From the NCBI RefSeq assembly GCF_050269735.1, contig NZ_JBNNIX010000005.1, positions 62,001-126,000 on the forward strand: a DNA stretch of 64,000 bases, given 5' to 3'. The notes under the pieces were generated by a model, which saw nothing but the letters and a program-made list of their open reading frames with translations, was not told the DNA's origin and did no database searches. Made by a program: the position numbers and the translations under genes. The number at the start of each line of letters is the position of its first letter. The first letter of the stretch is position 1. Of this stretch, positions 32,725 to 40,959 are shown in pieces. The DNA is from Paenisporosarcina sp050269735 (lineage in GTDB: Bacteria; Bacillota; Bacilli; Bacillales_A; Planococcaceae).

Positions 32725-34437
32725 TTATTGATATTGGATATTGTGCAGTCTAGCAAACAGTCCATCAGCTTCCACTAAATCGGAGTATGAACCTTCTTCA
32801 GCAATACCTTCTTTCGTAACGACCAGTACGCGATCTGCATCACGTATGGTTGCAAAACGATGGGCAATAATAAGTGTTGTGCGATTCTCGGCCAATTCGC
32901 TTAAAGCTGACTGGATGATTTTTTCCGTCTCGGTATCAAGCGCTGAAGTGGCTTCGTCCAGTATTAGAATCGGTGGATTTTTCAGGAACATACGAGCAAT
33001 AGCTAAACGTTGTTTTTGTCCACCTGATAATTTCAGACCGCGTTCACCGATTTGCGTTTCATAACCATTAGGTAAATCGGAAATAAATTCTTCTAAATGC
33101 GCTTTTTTAGCAGCATCCATTATTTCTTCATCAGTGGCGTCTTTTTTTCCATATGCAATGTTTTCGCGAACTGTTCCCGTAAATAAGAACACGTCTTGCT
33201 GGACAATTCCAATTTGTGCGCGCAATGATTGCTTGGTCATGTCACGGATATCAAGTCCATCGATTGTGATGGCACCTTCCGTGACATCGTAAAAACGTGG
33301 GATTAATGAACAAATGGTCGTTTTACCTGCACCGGAAGGACCTACGAACGCAACCGTTTCTCCCGCCTTAACAGTGAGATTGATATCTGACAGTACTTCT
33401 TGATGTTGATCATAATTAAAGTGGACATTGTTAAATGAAATATTGCCATGCAAATGGTCTACTTGTTTTGCATTTGGTCGATCGACAATTTCTGGATCCT
33501 GTTCAATTAGATCGAGAAAACGTCTAAATCCAGCCATTCCTTTCGGATAAAGCTCAAGTAATGCACTGATTTTGTCCACTGGTTTAATTAGTACATTAAT
33601 GAATAGGACAAAGCTGACAAGCTCTCCATAGGATAACTTTCCATTGACTGTGAACCATGCACCTACAACTAAAACGACCAATGTCATAAGGCGCGTCATC
33701 ATGTAAATGCTGGAATGTGTTCCAGCCATTACTTTGTAAGCGACAAGTTTAGCTAGTCTAAATTGCCCATTATCATGCTTGAAGCGATTGATTTCAAACT
33801 CTTCATTTGTGAAAGATTGAACCACACGAACGCCTGAAACACTGTCTTCTACACGTCCATTGACATCAGCAATTTTTATGTACATGTTCTTCCAAGCCTG
33901 ATTCATTTTGATATTGCTGAAAGTAACAAGAACAATCAAAAATGGAATCATAATAATCGCAATAATTGCAAGCTCAGGATTAATGTTGTACATAATGAAA
34001 AATGCACCGATAAACGTCATGATGGCGATAAAGAAATCTTCCGGTCCATGGTGGGCCAGTTCGCCAATATCGAACAAATCATTTGTGATACGACTCATAA
34101 CATGACCCGTTTTGGTAATATCAAAAAAGCGGAAGGATTGGCGTTGTACGTGGGTGAACAGTTGTTCACGCATGTCCGTTTCAATGTTGATACCAAGTTT
34201 GTGTCCCAAATAACTGACGATAAATTGCAACAGGGTACTGATTAAATAGACGGCAAGCAGGAGTACACTGACGGTGACAATCTGTTCCCATTCCCCGGTA
34301 GGTAATAATTCGTCGATAAACCACTGAACTGCAAGAGGAAATGCTAGTTCCAAAATGGCTACAATAATGGCGCTGGTGAAATCAATTATGAACAGTCGTT
34401 TATGGGGTCGATAGTAAGAAAAAAATTTCTGAATCAT
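32725..34437 (-). CDS. ABC exporter, fused permease-ATPase (YwjA-like)
   Basis: A 570-residue half-transporter. Six membrane helices in about 1-310 (FFSYYRPHKRLFIIDFTSAI opening; SYLGHKLGINIETDMREQLF coupling region), then an ATPase domain with VGPSGAGKTT (Walker A), LSGGQKQRLAIARMFLKNPP (signature) and LILDEATSALD (Walker B). Overall it matches B. subtilis YwjA, a lipid-A-exporter-like protein (MsbA family) of uncertain cargo. AAGGAGA precedes ATG 34437; the frame is open to 34527 without a ribosome binding site. Confidence 0.9.
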   Translation of the reverse strand: MIQKFFSYYRPHKRLFIIDFTSAIIVAILELAFPLAVQWFIDELLPTGEWEQIVTVSVLLLAVYLISTLLQFIVSYLGHKLGINIETDMREQLFTHVQRQSFRFFDITKTGHVMSRITNDLFDIGELAHHGPEDFFIAIMTFIGAFFIMYNINPELAIIAIIMIPFLIVLVTFSNIKMNQAWKNMYIKIADVNGRVEDSVSGVRVVQSFTNEEFEINRFKHDNGQFRLAKLVAYKVMAGTHSSIYMMTRLMTLVVLVVGAWFTVNGKLSYGELVSFVLFINVLIKPVDKISALLELYPKGMAGFRRFLDLIEQDPEIVDRPNAKQVDHLHGNISFNNVHFNYDQHQEVLSDINLTVKAGETVAFVGPSGAGKTTICSLIPRFYDVTEGAITIDGLDIRDMTKQSLRAQIGIVQQDVFLFTGTVRENIAYGKKDATDEEIMDAAKKAHLEEFISDLPNGYETQIGERGLKLSGGQKQRLAIARMFLKNPPILILDEATSALDTETEKIIQSALSELAENRTTLIIAHRFATIRDADRVLVVTKEGIAEEGSYSDLVEADGLFARLHNIQYQ

Positions 34438-34696
34438 ATAAGTTCTCCTTGTATTCTTAGTACTGGAAATTATAACGGAAAAAGGTCCTAAAGACGAAAG
34501 AAAACTTCTGAATTCGAAGGAAATCAAAGTATTTCAAGTTCCGAATGTTTTTTGACAATTAAAAGAGTGCACGTTAGAATGTAAAAGTTGTCTTTTACTG
34601 ATAAGTCAATCGGACCTTTATTATCAGTATATTTTGCACATTCATCTAAAAAGGAAATGTGTATATATTAAAATCAAGAAGAAAGAAGGGAAAAGA

Positions 34697-36184
34697 ATGG
34701 CGACAAAACAAGAAATCGTCCAGTCGGTTCCTCAAAAAGGATTCTTTGGACATCCAAAAGGCTTATTAAGCTTATTCTTCACAGAGTTTTGGGAGCGTTT
34801 CTCCTATTATGGAATGCGCGCAATCCTGCTCTACTATATGTACTATGAACTAAACCAAGGTGGACTTGGTTTGGACAAATCGACAGCGAACTCAATCATG
34901 GCTGTATACGGATCACTTGTATACATGTCTGGAATTATCGGTGGTTGGATTGCTGACAGACTGCTCGGTACAACTAAAACCGTATTCTATGGTGGGGTAG
35001 CCATCATGCTAGGACATGCAGTCTTGGCATTACCAGGTGGAATTACGACACTATTCATTTCAATGGCCTTAATCATTATTGGTACAGGTTTATTGAAACC
35101 GAATATCTCTAGCATCGTGGGAGATTTGTATTCGGATAACGACGTTCGTCGTGACTCTGGATTCAGTATTTTCTACATGGGTATCAACATGGGTGCTTTC
35201 CTTGCGCCATTAGTTGTAGGTACTATCGGAATGGACTATAGCTTCCATTTAGGATTTGGACTTGCAGCAATCGGTATGTTCCTAGGTTTAGTTGTTTTTG
35301 TTATTACGAAAAAGAAATACCTTGGACTTGCAGGATCGTCTGTTCCAAACCCAATGTCTAAAGATGAGCGTAAAACTGTATTCACGCGTATTGCGATCGG
35401 ATTAGTTGCCATCTTGATTATTGGTTATGTCTTGATTACTAACGGAATCATGACAATCGATGTCTTTACAATGATTGTTTCAATCTTGGGTATCGTTATT
35501 CCTACGGTTTTCTTCATCGTTATGTATCGCAGTTCAAAAACGAACGCAGATGAAAAATCTCGTGTTATCGCTTACATTCCATTATTCATCTCTGCAATGG
35601 TCTTCTGGGCAATTGCAGAACAAGGATCAATCATCCTTGCTCAATACGCAGATGAGCGTACTGACTTGATGCTTGGATCATGGGAAATTAACCCAGCGTG
35701 GTTCCAATCATTAAATCCATTATTCATTATTGGGTTAGCCCCAATATTTGCATGGTTATGGGTACGTCTTGGAGTTAAACAACCGTCAACTCCGAAGAAA
35801 TTTGCCCTTGGTTTATTCTTTGCGAGTATGTCATTCCTAGTGATGATCATTCCAGCATACATGAACGGAACTGAAACACTTGTTAGCCCATGGTGGTTAG
35901 TATTGAGTTTCTTCCTAGTAGTACTTGGTGAATTACTTCTTTCTCCAGTTGGATTATCAGCAACTACGAAACTTGCTCCAGCGGCCTTTGCGGCTCAAAC
36001 AATGAGCTTATGGTTCTTAACAAGTGCTTCTGCTCAAGCAATCAATGCGCAAGTCGTGAAATTCTACAATCCTGAAAGTGAAATCGTTTATTTCGGTGTC
36101 ATCGGTGCGGTTGCAATGCTAATCGGTTTAGCGATGTACATTCTTTCACCAAAAATTGAGAAGTTCATGCGTGGCATACGTTAA
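34697..36184 (+). CDS. POT family peptide transporter (DtpT-like)
   Basis: A 495-residue proton-dependent di/tripeptide importer with about 14 spans. FFTEFWERFSYYGMRAILLYY is the family ExxERF motif, GGWIADRLLGTTKTVFYGG and NIGAFLAPLVVGTIG-like (here MGINMGAFLAPLVVGTIGMD) follow, and FWAIAEQGSIILAQYADERT is the substrate region. GAAGGGAAAAG precedes ATG 34697; the open frame begins earlier at 34634 but has no ribosome site. Single gene with terminator. Confidence 0.92.
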   Translation: MATKQEIVQSVPQKGFFGHPKGLLSLFFTEFWERFSYYGMRAILLYYMYYELNQGGLGLDKSTANSIMAVYGSLVYMSGIIGGWIADRLLGTTKTVFYGGVAIMLGHAVLALPGGITTLFISMALIIIGTGLLKPNISSIVGDLYSDNDVRRDSGFSIFYMGINMGAFLAPLVVGTIGMDYSFHLGFGLAAIGMFLGLVVFVITKKKYLGLAGSSVPNPMSKDERKTVFTRIAIGLVAILIIGYVLITNGIMTIDVFTMIVSILGIVIPTVFFIVMYRSSKTNADEKSRVIAYIPLFISAMVFWAIAEQGSIILAQYADERTDLMLGSWEINPAWFQSLNPLFIIGLAPIFAWLWVRLGVKQPSTPKKFALGLFFASMSFLVMIIPAYMNGTETLVSPWWLVLSFFLVVLGELLLSPVGLSATTKLAPAAFAAQTMSLWFLTSASAQAINAQVVKFYNPESEIVYFGVIGAVAMLIGLAMYILSPKIEKFMRGIR

Positions 36185-36194
36185 TCAAACAGTT

Positions 36195-36228
36195 AAAAGC
36201 CTACCGATAGATATCGGTAGGCTTTTTT
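36195..36228 (+). terminator. Terminator after the POT gene
   Basis: AAAAGCCTACCGATA and TATCGGTAGGCTTTT with a two-base loop and T-tract. Confidence 0.92.
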
Positions 36229-36279
36229 GTATGGACTGAAGAGTGCTGGAATATAAAAAATCTGATTTTGTAGTGTGCA

Positions 36280-36377
36280 TTTGCGCTTGCGAGATGCGGT
36301 TACTCGTCGCAAGAAAAATTGCTCCTGCGGTTACTCGTCGCAAAAAAAGTTATTGCTCCTGCGGTTACTCGTCGCAA
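36280..36377. repeat. Intergenic array, GCGGTTACTCGTCGCAA units
   Basis: GCGGTTACTCGTCGCAA occurs perfectly three times at 36296, 36327 and 36361 (31- and 34-base spacing). Units 2 and 3 are preceded by ATTGCTCCT. TTGC...GCAA ends allow a small hairpin. It lies just past the stop of the 45-residue minus-strand ORF. Confidence 0.85.
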
Positions 36378-36389
36378 AATAAAATTTTT

Positions 36390-36527
36390 CTACCTAAAAA
36401 TTACTTTCAATATCACGTCGAAGAATACTGTTAGATATTTTAGAATTCCTCTTTTTTCATTCTGCTTTTGCATTCGATATTGTCGGTCTTTTTTTAAAAC
36501 CGGGTATTCCTTTTCCAAATCCTTCAT
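36390..36527 (-). CDS. Small basic protein (45 aa), unknown
   Basis: A short ORF with TAAGGAGTG 6 bases before its ATG. The peptide starts MKDLEKEYPVLKKDRQYRMQ and ends in LTVFFDVILKVIFR: a charged, mostly helical N-terminus and a hydrophobic amphipathic C-terminal helix that could lie on a membrane. Composition and ribosome site suggest a real gene. It is divergent from the lipoprotein gene at 36662. Function unknown. Confidence 0.5.
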   Translation of the reverse strand: MKDLEKEYPVLKKDRQYRMQKQNEKRGILKYLTVFFDVILKVIFR

Positions 36528-36661
36528 TGAAATCACTCCTTAAAATATTTATTCAACAAAAGGAAAAAAATCCCTTTCTCTCAAAAAAGATTTCCAATTG
36601 AAACCTTTTCAAGATACACTTGTATAAGAAGAAAGAAAATTGAGGTAAAGGTGGCGACAAC

Positions 36662-37519
36662 ATGAAAAAGTGGATGACACTCATGGCTGCTGGCGCATTA
36701 GCGCTAAGCTTAGCTGCATGTAATTCATCAGCAACTCCAACTTCCGATACGACAGAAGAAAATACAAGTGATTTAACACTGAAACAAGTATTTGAGAAGT
36801 CATTAGCACAATCTGAATCTATTGAAAGCCTTAGTGCAAATCTAGAAATGGTTCAAAAAATTGAAGTTCCCGCGCAAGATGTAGCGATGGATACAACTTC
36901 AAAAATGACAATGGATTTAATTGTCGATCCTTTGAGCATGCATCAAAAGGGGACTACATCCACGATGATTCCTGGTCAAGAGTCTTCAGGTCAGCCTCAA
37001 GAGATTGAAATGGAAAGCTATATGACGGAAGATGGATTCTTTACGCATGATAACATGTCACAGCAATGGATGAAGTTGTCGGCGGATATGTACGAGCAGA
37101 TGATGGCCATCTCACAAAAACAAGCAGACCCGTCTCAACAACTGAAAGACTTAGAAACATTTATGGACGACTTTACATTTGAGCAAAATGACAAGGAATA
37201 CATATTAAATTTGTCTGCTTCTGGTGACAAGTTTAATAGATTGATTCAAAAACAATTAGCAGAAACCATGCCGGAACTAGGCTCAGATCAACAGGAAATG
37301 TTGAAAGAATTAACTATTAAACAAGTGGATTACGAAATTTTCATCGATAAAGAAACATTCAATACAACAGCATTAAATGTTGTAATGGATATGACGATGG
37401 CAATGGATGGGGAAGAAATGAACCTATATCAAGATATGAAATCTACTTTTAGTAATTACAATGGCATTAAAAAGATTGTTGTACCACAAGAAGTACTGGA
37501 TAACGCAGAAGAAATGTAA
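36662..37519 (+). CDS. Lipoprotein, DUF6612-like
   Basis: A 285-residue secreted lipoprotein. Signal peptide MKKWMTLMAAGALALSLAAC ends in the lipobox LAAC with Cys20. A low-complexity Ser/Thr linker (to about residue 40) leads to an LppX/LolA-like single domain: TLKQVFEKSLAQSESIESLS, MTMDLIVDPLSMHQ, MTEDGFFTHDN, and EIFIDKETFNTTALNVVMDM. Family members of this shape (DUF6612) are surface lipoproteins of unknown role, possibly carriers of a hydrophobic ligand. AAGGTGG precedes the ATG; single gene. Confidence 0.8.
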   Translation: MKKWMTLMAAGALALSLAACNSSATPTSDTTEENTSDLTLKQVFEKSLAQSESIESLSANLEMVQKIEVPAQDVAMDTTSKMTMDLIVDPLSMHQKGTTSTMIPGQESSGQPQEIEMESYMTEDGFFTHDNMSQQWMKLSADMYEQMMAISQKQADPSQQLKDLETFMDDFTFEQNDKEYILNLSASGDKFNRLIQKQLAETMPELGSDQQEMLKELTIKQVDYEIFIDKETFNTTALNVVMDMTMAMDGEEMNLYQDMKSTFSNYNGIKKIVVPQEVLDNAEEM

Positions 37520-37521
37520 AA

Positions 37522-37558
37522 AGAACAGCCTTCCCGAATATCTCGGGAAGGCTGTTTT
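37522..37558. terminator. Bidirectional terminator
   Basis: AACAGCCTTCCCGA-ATATC-TCGGGAAGGCTGTT between the convergent lipoprotein and stress-protein genes. Confidence 0.88.
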
Positions 37559-37579
37559 ATTCATATAGAGTTTGGTTGA

Positions 37580-37924
37580 TCAATAAGTAAATCCAGCTGG
37601 TGAGTTTTTAACCACCACTACCACTTTATGTTCATCAAGTTTTTCTTCTAATCGTTCGGCTTCCGGCTGACTAAAACCAAGCTCTTCAAATTGCGCTCGA
37701 AGTTCGTCTCCTTTTTTACGGAAAACATTTGCTAGGGACGTACCTAAGCCTTGTTCAGCAACACCGACTGTATTCGCATCTGCCATATCAGCTACTTGAT
37801 TTGTACGATGATTTTCATGAGTAAGTACGTAAATATCGTCCTCATGTACACCTTTGGCTTTAATTTCTTGAATTCCGCGAATTGCTTCATCATCTGTTAA
37901 ATACTCTTTGTAGGTTACACTCAT
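37580..37924 (-). CDS. General stress protein, YflT/GSP17M-like
   Basis: A 114-residue protein. The N-terminal region (SVTYKEYLTDDEAIRGIQEI, DDIYVLTHENHRTNQVADMA) is the general stress protein 17M-type domain; the middle EQGLGTSLANVFRKKGDELR and the C-terminal helix (SQPEAERLEEKLDEHKVVVV) follow. GAAAGGAGA precedes the ATG. A sigma-B-type promoter directly upstream fits the expected stress induction. Biochemical role unknown. Confidence 0.85.
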   Translation of the reverse strand: MSVTYKEYLTDDEAIRGIQEIKAKGVHEDDIYVLTHENHRTNQVADMADANTVGVAEQGLGTSLANVFRKKGDELRAQFEELGFSQPEAERLEEKLDEHKVVVVVKNSPAGFTY

Positions 37925-37968
37925 TTTAAAAATCTCCTTTCAAATCATTAATTCTGACACAACAGTAC

Positions 37969-37994
37969 TTTACCACTCTCGGGGAAAATTAAAC
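37969..37994 (-). promoter_or_regulatory. Sigma-B-type promoter of the stress-protein gene
   Basis: On the minus strand GTTTAA (37994-37989), 14-base spacer, GGTAAA (37974-37969), close to the sigma-B consensus GTTTAA-N14-GGGTAT. Confidence 0.6.
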
Positions 37995-38099
37995 GGAATG
38001 AACTAAATTTCAATCGAAAGTCTTAGACGACAGGTTGATTAACGGGAAAGGAGTTATAAGAATATGATAAGATAACTTTTAATAAGGAGCGTGATTGGT

Positions 38100-38720
38100 A
38101 TGAAAAAATGGTTCTATCCTTTAGCGGTTGTCACGTTTATTGGTTTCATTGCTCTGTTTTTCAGTTTTACTCACGATGAAATGATTGAATTTGACGGGGA
38201 AATTGGAGAGGCACTAATTGGAAATGAATTCATTCGATTCTTCCATTATTTTGGAGAACCAATTTGGGTTGTTTCTGCAGCCGTTCTCTTGATTGTCTAT
38301 CTTGCATTTAAAAGCAGAAACTATCGGGGAATGTTGTTTGTGCTTCTTACAGTAGGTGGAGGGAATATTATAAATCTCGCCATTAAAGAATGGGTTCAAC
38401 GGGCTCGTCCAGATATTCCCCATCAATTGACGACTTTCAGTTTTCCATCCAATCATGCAATGGTAGGTTTACTATATATTTTTACATATGCATATTTTTT
38501 AACTGAAAATCGAGCATCTACTAAATGGCGTATCGGAATCTGGCTTAGTGCAATAACTTTTACTTTGCTAATTGGTTTATCGCGCATTGCGGGTAATAAC
38601 CATTATGGGACAGATGTGGTTGCAGGTTGGATGTGTGGCTATTCACTCTTCATACTGGTGGTCATCTGGTATGAGTGGCGAACTCGTCACATGAAAAAAA
38701 GAGTGGCACAGCCTGAATAA
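38100..38720 (+). CDS. PAP2 family phosphatase
   Basis: A 206-residue integral membrane phosphatase with six spans. The three catalytic motifs are KEWVQRARP (KxxxxxxRP, about residue 100), FPSNHA (PSxH; usual PSGH) and SRIAGNNHYGTD (SRxxxxxHxxxD). It should dephosphorylate undecaprenyl pyrophosphate, phosphatidic acid or a similar lipid on the outer face. The start ATG 38100 has AAGGAG 9 bases upstream. Confidence 0.88.
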   Translation: MKKWFYPLAVVTFIGFIALFFSFTHDEMIEFDGEIGEALIGNEFIRFFHYFGEPIWVVSAAVLLIVYLAFKSRNYRGMLFVLLTVGGGNIINLAIKEWVQRARPDIPHQLTTFSFPSNHAMVGLLYIFTYAYFLTENRASTKWRIGIWLSAITFTLLIGLSRIAGNNHYGTDVVAGWMCGYSLFILVVIWYEWRTRHMKKRVAQPE

Positions 38721-38724
38721 ACGG

Positions 38725-38759
38725 GTCTTACGTCAGAGAAATGGCGTAGGACTCTTTTT
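38725..38759 (+). terminator. Probable terminator after the PAP2 gene
   Basis: GTCTTACGTC pairs imperfectly with GGCGTAGGAC, followed by TCTTTTTG; weaker than others in the window. The UDG-like gene starts 18 bases on. Confidence 0.55.
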
Positions 38760-38776
38760 GAAAGAGGTGGTACGGA

Positions 38777-39427
38777 GTGTTTACGATTCCGGATGAATTA
38801 GTTGAACTTGGACAAAAACGTATTGAAGGATACGACGTGCAAGGATTTGTGCGTAGTCACGGGAGCATCACGCCAAAGTTACTGTTGATTGGTGAAGCGC
38901 CAGGAGAGAATGAAATAGAAACTGGCATTCCATTTATCGGACGGGCGGGCGATGAGCTCATGAAATCGTTGAACAGTATAGGTTTATCACGTGATGATGT
39001 CTATATGACCAGCCCTGTCAGAAGTCGACCGTACAAATGGGGCACAAAAAAAGAACGTGATGGCACGATGGTGAAACGAACATACAACCGTGCGCCTAAG
39101 CCCGCCGAGATTCTGGCTCATGCACCATTACTAGATTATGAAATCCAACATTTGCAACCACAATTAATTGTTACGCTAGGTACGATTGGTTTACAGAGAT
39201 TACTGGGAAAGAAAGCGAAGGTAACTGAATTACATGGACAAAAATTAATCCAACCAATCCAATATTTAAATGAACTTGAGGACAAACAGTTTAGCTTAAC
39301 ATCACAACCCTATATGATCGTCCCCACATTCCACCCAGCTTCCGTCTTTTACAGACCTTCTTTAAGAGAACAAGTTGAAGAGGACTGGCAAAAAATCGGT
39401 CAATATTTGAAGGAGAAAACAGTATGA
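38777..39427 (+). CDS. Uracil-DNA glycosylase superfamily protein lacking cysteines
   Basis: A 216-residue protein of the UDG fold. GEAPGENEIETGIPFIGRAG (about residues 38-57) is the family 4/5-type motif 1 and PTFHPASVFYR (about 187-197) is motif 2 with His; VTLGTIGLQRLL is the conserved strand. Family 4 enzymes bind a 4Fe-4S cluster with four Cys; this protein contains no Cys at all, so it belongs to a cluster-free branch and its DNA substrate is uncertain. GTG start with AGAGGTGG upstream. Confidence 0.82.
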   Translation: MFTIPDELVELGQKRIEGYDVQGFVRSHGSITPKLLLIGEAPGENEIETGIPFIGRAGDELMKSLNSIGLSRDDVYMTSPVRSRPYKWGTKKERDGTMVKRTYNRAPKPAEILAHAPLLDYEIQHLQPQLIVTLGTIGLQRLLGKKAKVTELHGQKLIQPIQYLNELEDKQFSLTSQPYMIVPTFHPASVFYRPSLREQVEEDWQKIGQYLKEKTV

Positions 39428-39629
39428 TCTCGAACTGTGCGTTCGAGTGGATTTCGACACTTCACTATTCCCGCAGTCTACTTTATCTTGACTCCTGAGG
39501 GTACTCATCACAGGGGTACTCCTCATCAAGACAATAAGTAGAAACCTTTTCTAAGGAATGAGACCGCGAAATTAGAAAGTTATTGGTGCAAGCGAGGATT
39601 TACCGAGACGAAGAACACGCGAAAAGATG
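39428..39629. other. Intergenic region, left part
   Basis: No convincing ORF. CGAACTGTGCGTTCG (about 39432-39447) is a short hairpin without T-tract. GGGTACTCATCACAG and GGGGTACTCCTCATC at about 39498-39530 look like two further degenerate units. Nothing else recognised. Confidence 0.5.
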
Positions 39630-39706
39630 TTTTTACAACGTGAACGCCGATTTTTCCTACGTCAACTCCGATAATTCCTACGTCAACGTCGATTTTTACA
39701 ACCAAG
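39630..39706. repeat. Intergenic tandem array C, CCTACGTCAACKCCGA units, 21-nt period
   Basis: Three adjoining 21-base units at 39630, 39651 and 39672 (consensus TTTTTCCTACGTCAACTCCGA with changes) and a fourth truncated unit. Between the UDG-like gene and zupT, both on the plus strand. Confidence 0.8.
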
Positions 39707-39872
39707 AGTATATAATCCTTCGTTTTTACGTAGTGGGGTATTCTTATAGTTGAGAAAGTTAAGTAATAGTTTATTATCCGAGTTATCCGAGTTTCTTCAT
39801 AAAGGAAGTTGCGGTTAGAAAACTTATCTCATACAATTAACCCAACAGTTGTCAGAGAAAGTAGTTGAGCGT

Positions 39873-40682
39873 ATGGAAGGACAAGTATTATTTGCTTTGG
39901 CATTAACCCTGTTTGCAGGGTTAGCCACTGGTATTGGTAGTTTATTAGCGTTCGTAACAAAGCGAACCAATACTAAATTTTTATCGCTGGCACTTGGATT
40001 TTCTGCGGGTGTCATGATTTACGTATCCATGATCGAGATTTTTGTGAAAGCGAAAGATGCTTTGGTTAATGAGTTAGGTTCTACGCAAGGCTATTGGATG
40101 ACCGTCATCGGATTCTTCAGTGGCATTATCTTGATCGCATTAATTGATAAACTTTTGCCTAAATCCACAAACCCACATGATGTGAAAGGTGTAGAAGAGA
40201 TGGACATTCAACCTTCCAATGAAGAGTACACCAAACTTATGCGAATGGGATTATTCACGGCATTGGCCATTGGTATTCATAATTTCCCTGAAGGAATTGC
40301 TACGTTCGTTTCGGCATTACAAGATCCAAACCTAGGAGTGGCCATCGCAATCGCTGTAGCGATTCATAATATCCCTGAAGGAATTGCAGTTGCTGTACCC
40401 ATTTATTATGCAACCGGAAATCGAAAGAAAGCATTCAAATGGTCGTTCTTATCTGGATTGGCCGAGCCTGTAGGAGCAATTGTAGCGTTCCTAATTTTAA
40501 TGCCGTTTTTGAACGACATCATGTTCGGCATGATTTTTGCATCGGTAGCGGGCATCATGGTGTTCATTTCATTGGATGAGTTATTGCCGGCTGCACAGAA
40601 GTATGATGAAGCCCACTTATCCATATATGGAGTCGTAGGTGGGATGGCCGTGATGGCATTGAGTTTATTATTGATTGCTTAA
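39873..40682 (+). CDS. zupT: ZIP family zinc transporter
   Basis: A 269-residue ZIP metal importer with eight spans. GIHNFPEGIATFVSAL (about residue 140) and AIHNIPEGIAVAVPIYYATG (about 172) are the paired HNxPEG metal-site helices; the metal-loop is Asp/Glu-rich (LPKSTNPHDVKGVEEMD). Imports Zn2+ and perhaps other divalent metals. The start is uncertain: ATG 39873 gives the usual N-terminus (MEGQVLFALALTLFAGLATG) but has only GAG nearby; an in-frame TTG at 39849 is an alternative. Confidence 0.9.
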   Translation: MEGQVLFALALTLFAGLATGIGSLLAFVTKRTNTKFLSLALGFSAGVMIYVSMIEIFVKAKDALVNELGSTQGYWMTVIGFFSGIILIALIDKLLPKSTNPHDVKGVEEMDIQPSNEEYTKLMRMGLFTALAIGIHNFPEGIATFVSALQDPNLGVAIAIAVAIHNIPEGIAVAVPIYYATGNRKKAFKWSFLSGLAEPVGAIVAFLILMPFLNDIMFGMIFASVAGIMVFISLDELLPAAQKYDEAHLSIYGVVGGMAVMALSLLLIA

Positions 40683-40691
40683 TAAGGTGAG

Positions 40692-40723
40692 GAGCGAAAT
40701 GACACAGATCATTTCGCTTTTTT
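40692..40723 (+). terminator. Terminator after zupT
   Basis: AGCGAAATGA-CACAGA-TCATTTCGCT followed by T-tract. Confidence 0.9.
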
Positions 40724-40743
40724 GGTATCCGCATTTTATGGTT

Positions 40744-40826
40744 TTCAGACGTCTAAGTCAATTTTTCACACGTCGGCCCATAAAATTCAGACGTCACAAC
40801 GAAAGTTTCAGACGTCAACTCCAGAA
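40744..40826 (+). repeat. Intergenic tandem array D, TTCAGACGTC units, 21-nt period
   Basis: TTCAGACGTC (once TTCACACGTC) at 40744, 40765, 40786 and 40807: exactly 21 bases apart. The same motif in opposite orientation forms array E on the other side of niaP. Confidence 0.88.
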
Positions 40827-40959
40827 AGTCAAACTGAGAACCAGCCATCGGGAGTTAAAGTTGTACTTTTCACTTTAGAGAGTTGTAGTATTGGTTTTAT
40901 AGAACTATACTGATGTGTAAAGATAGAATATGACACGTGTCAAGACAAGGGGAGTTCAA

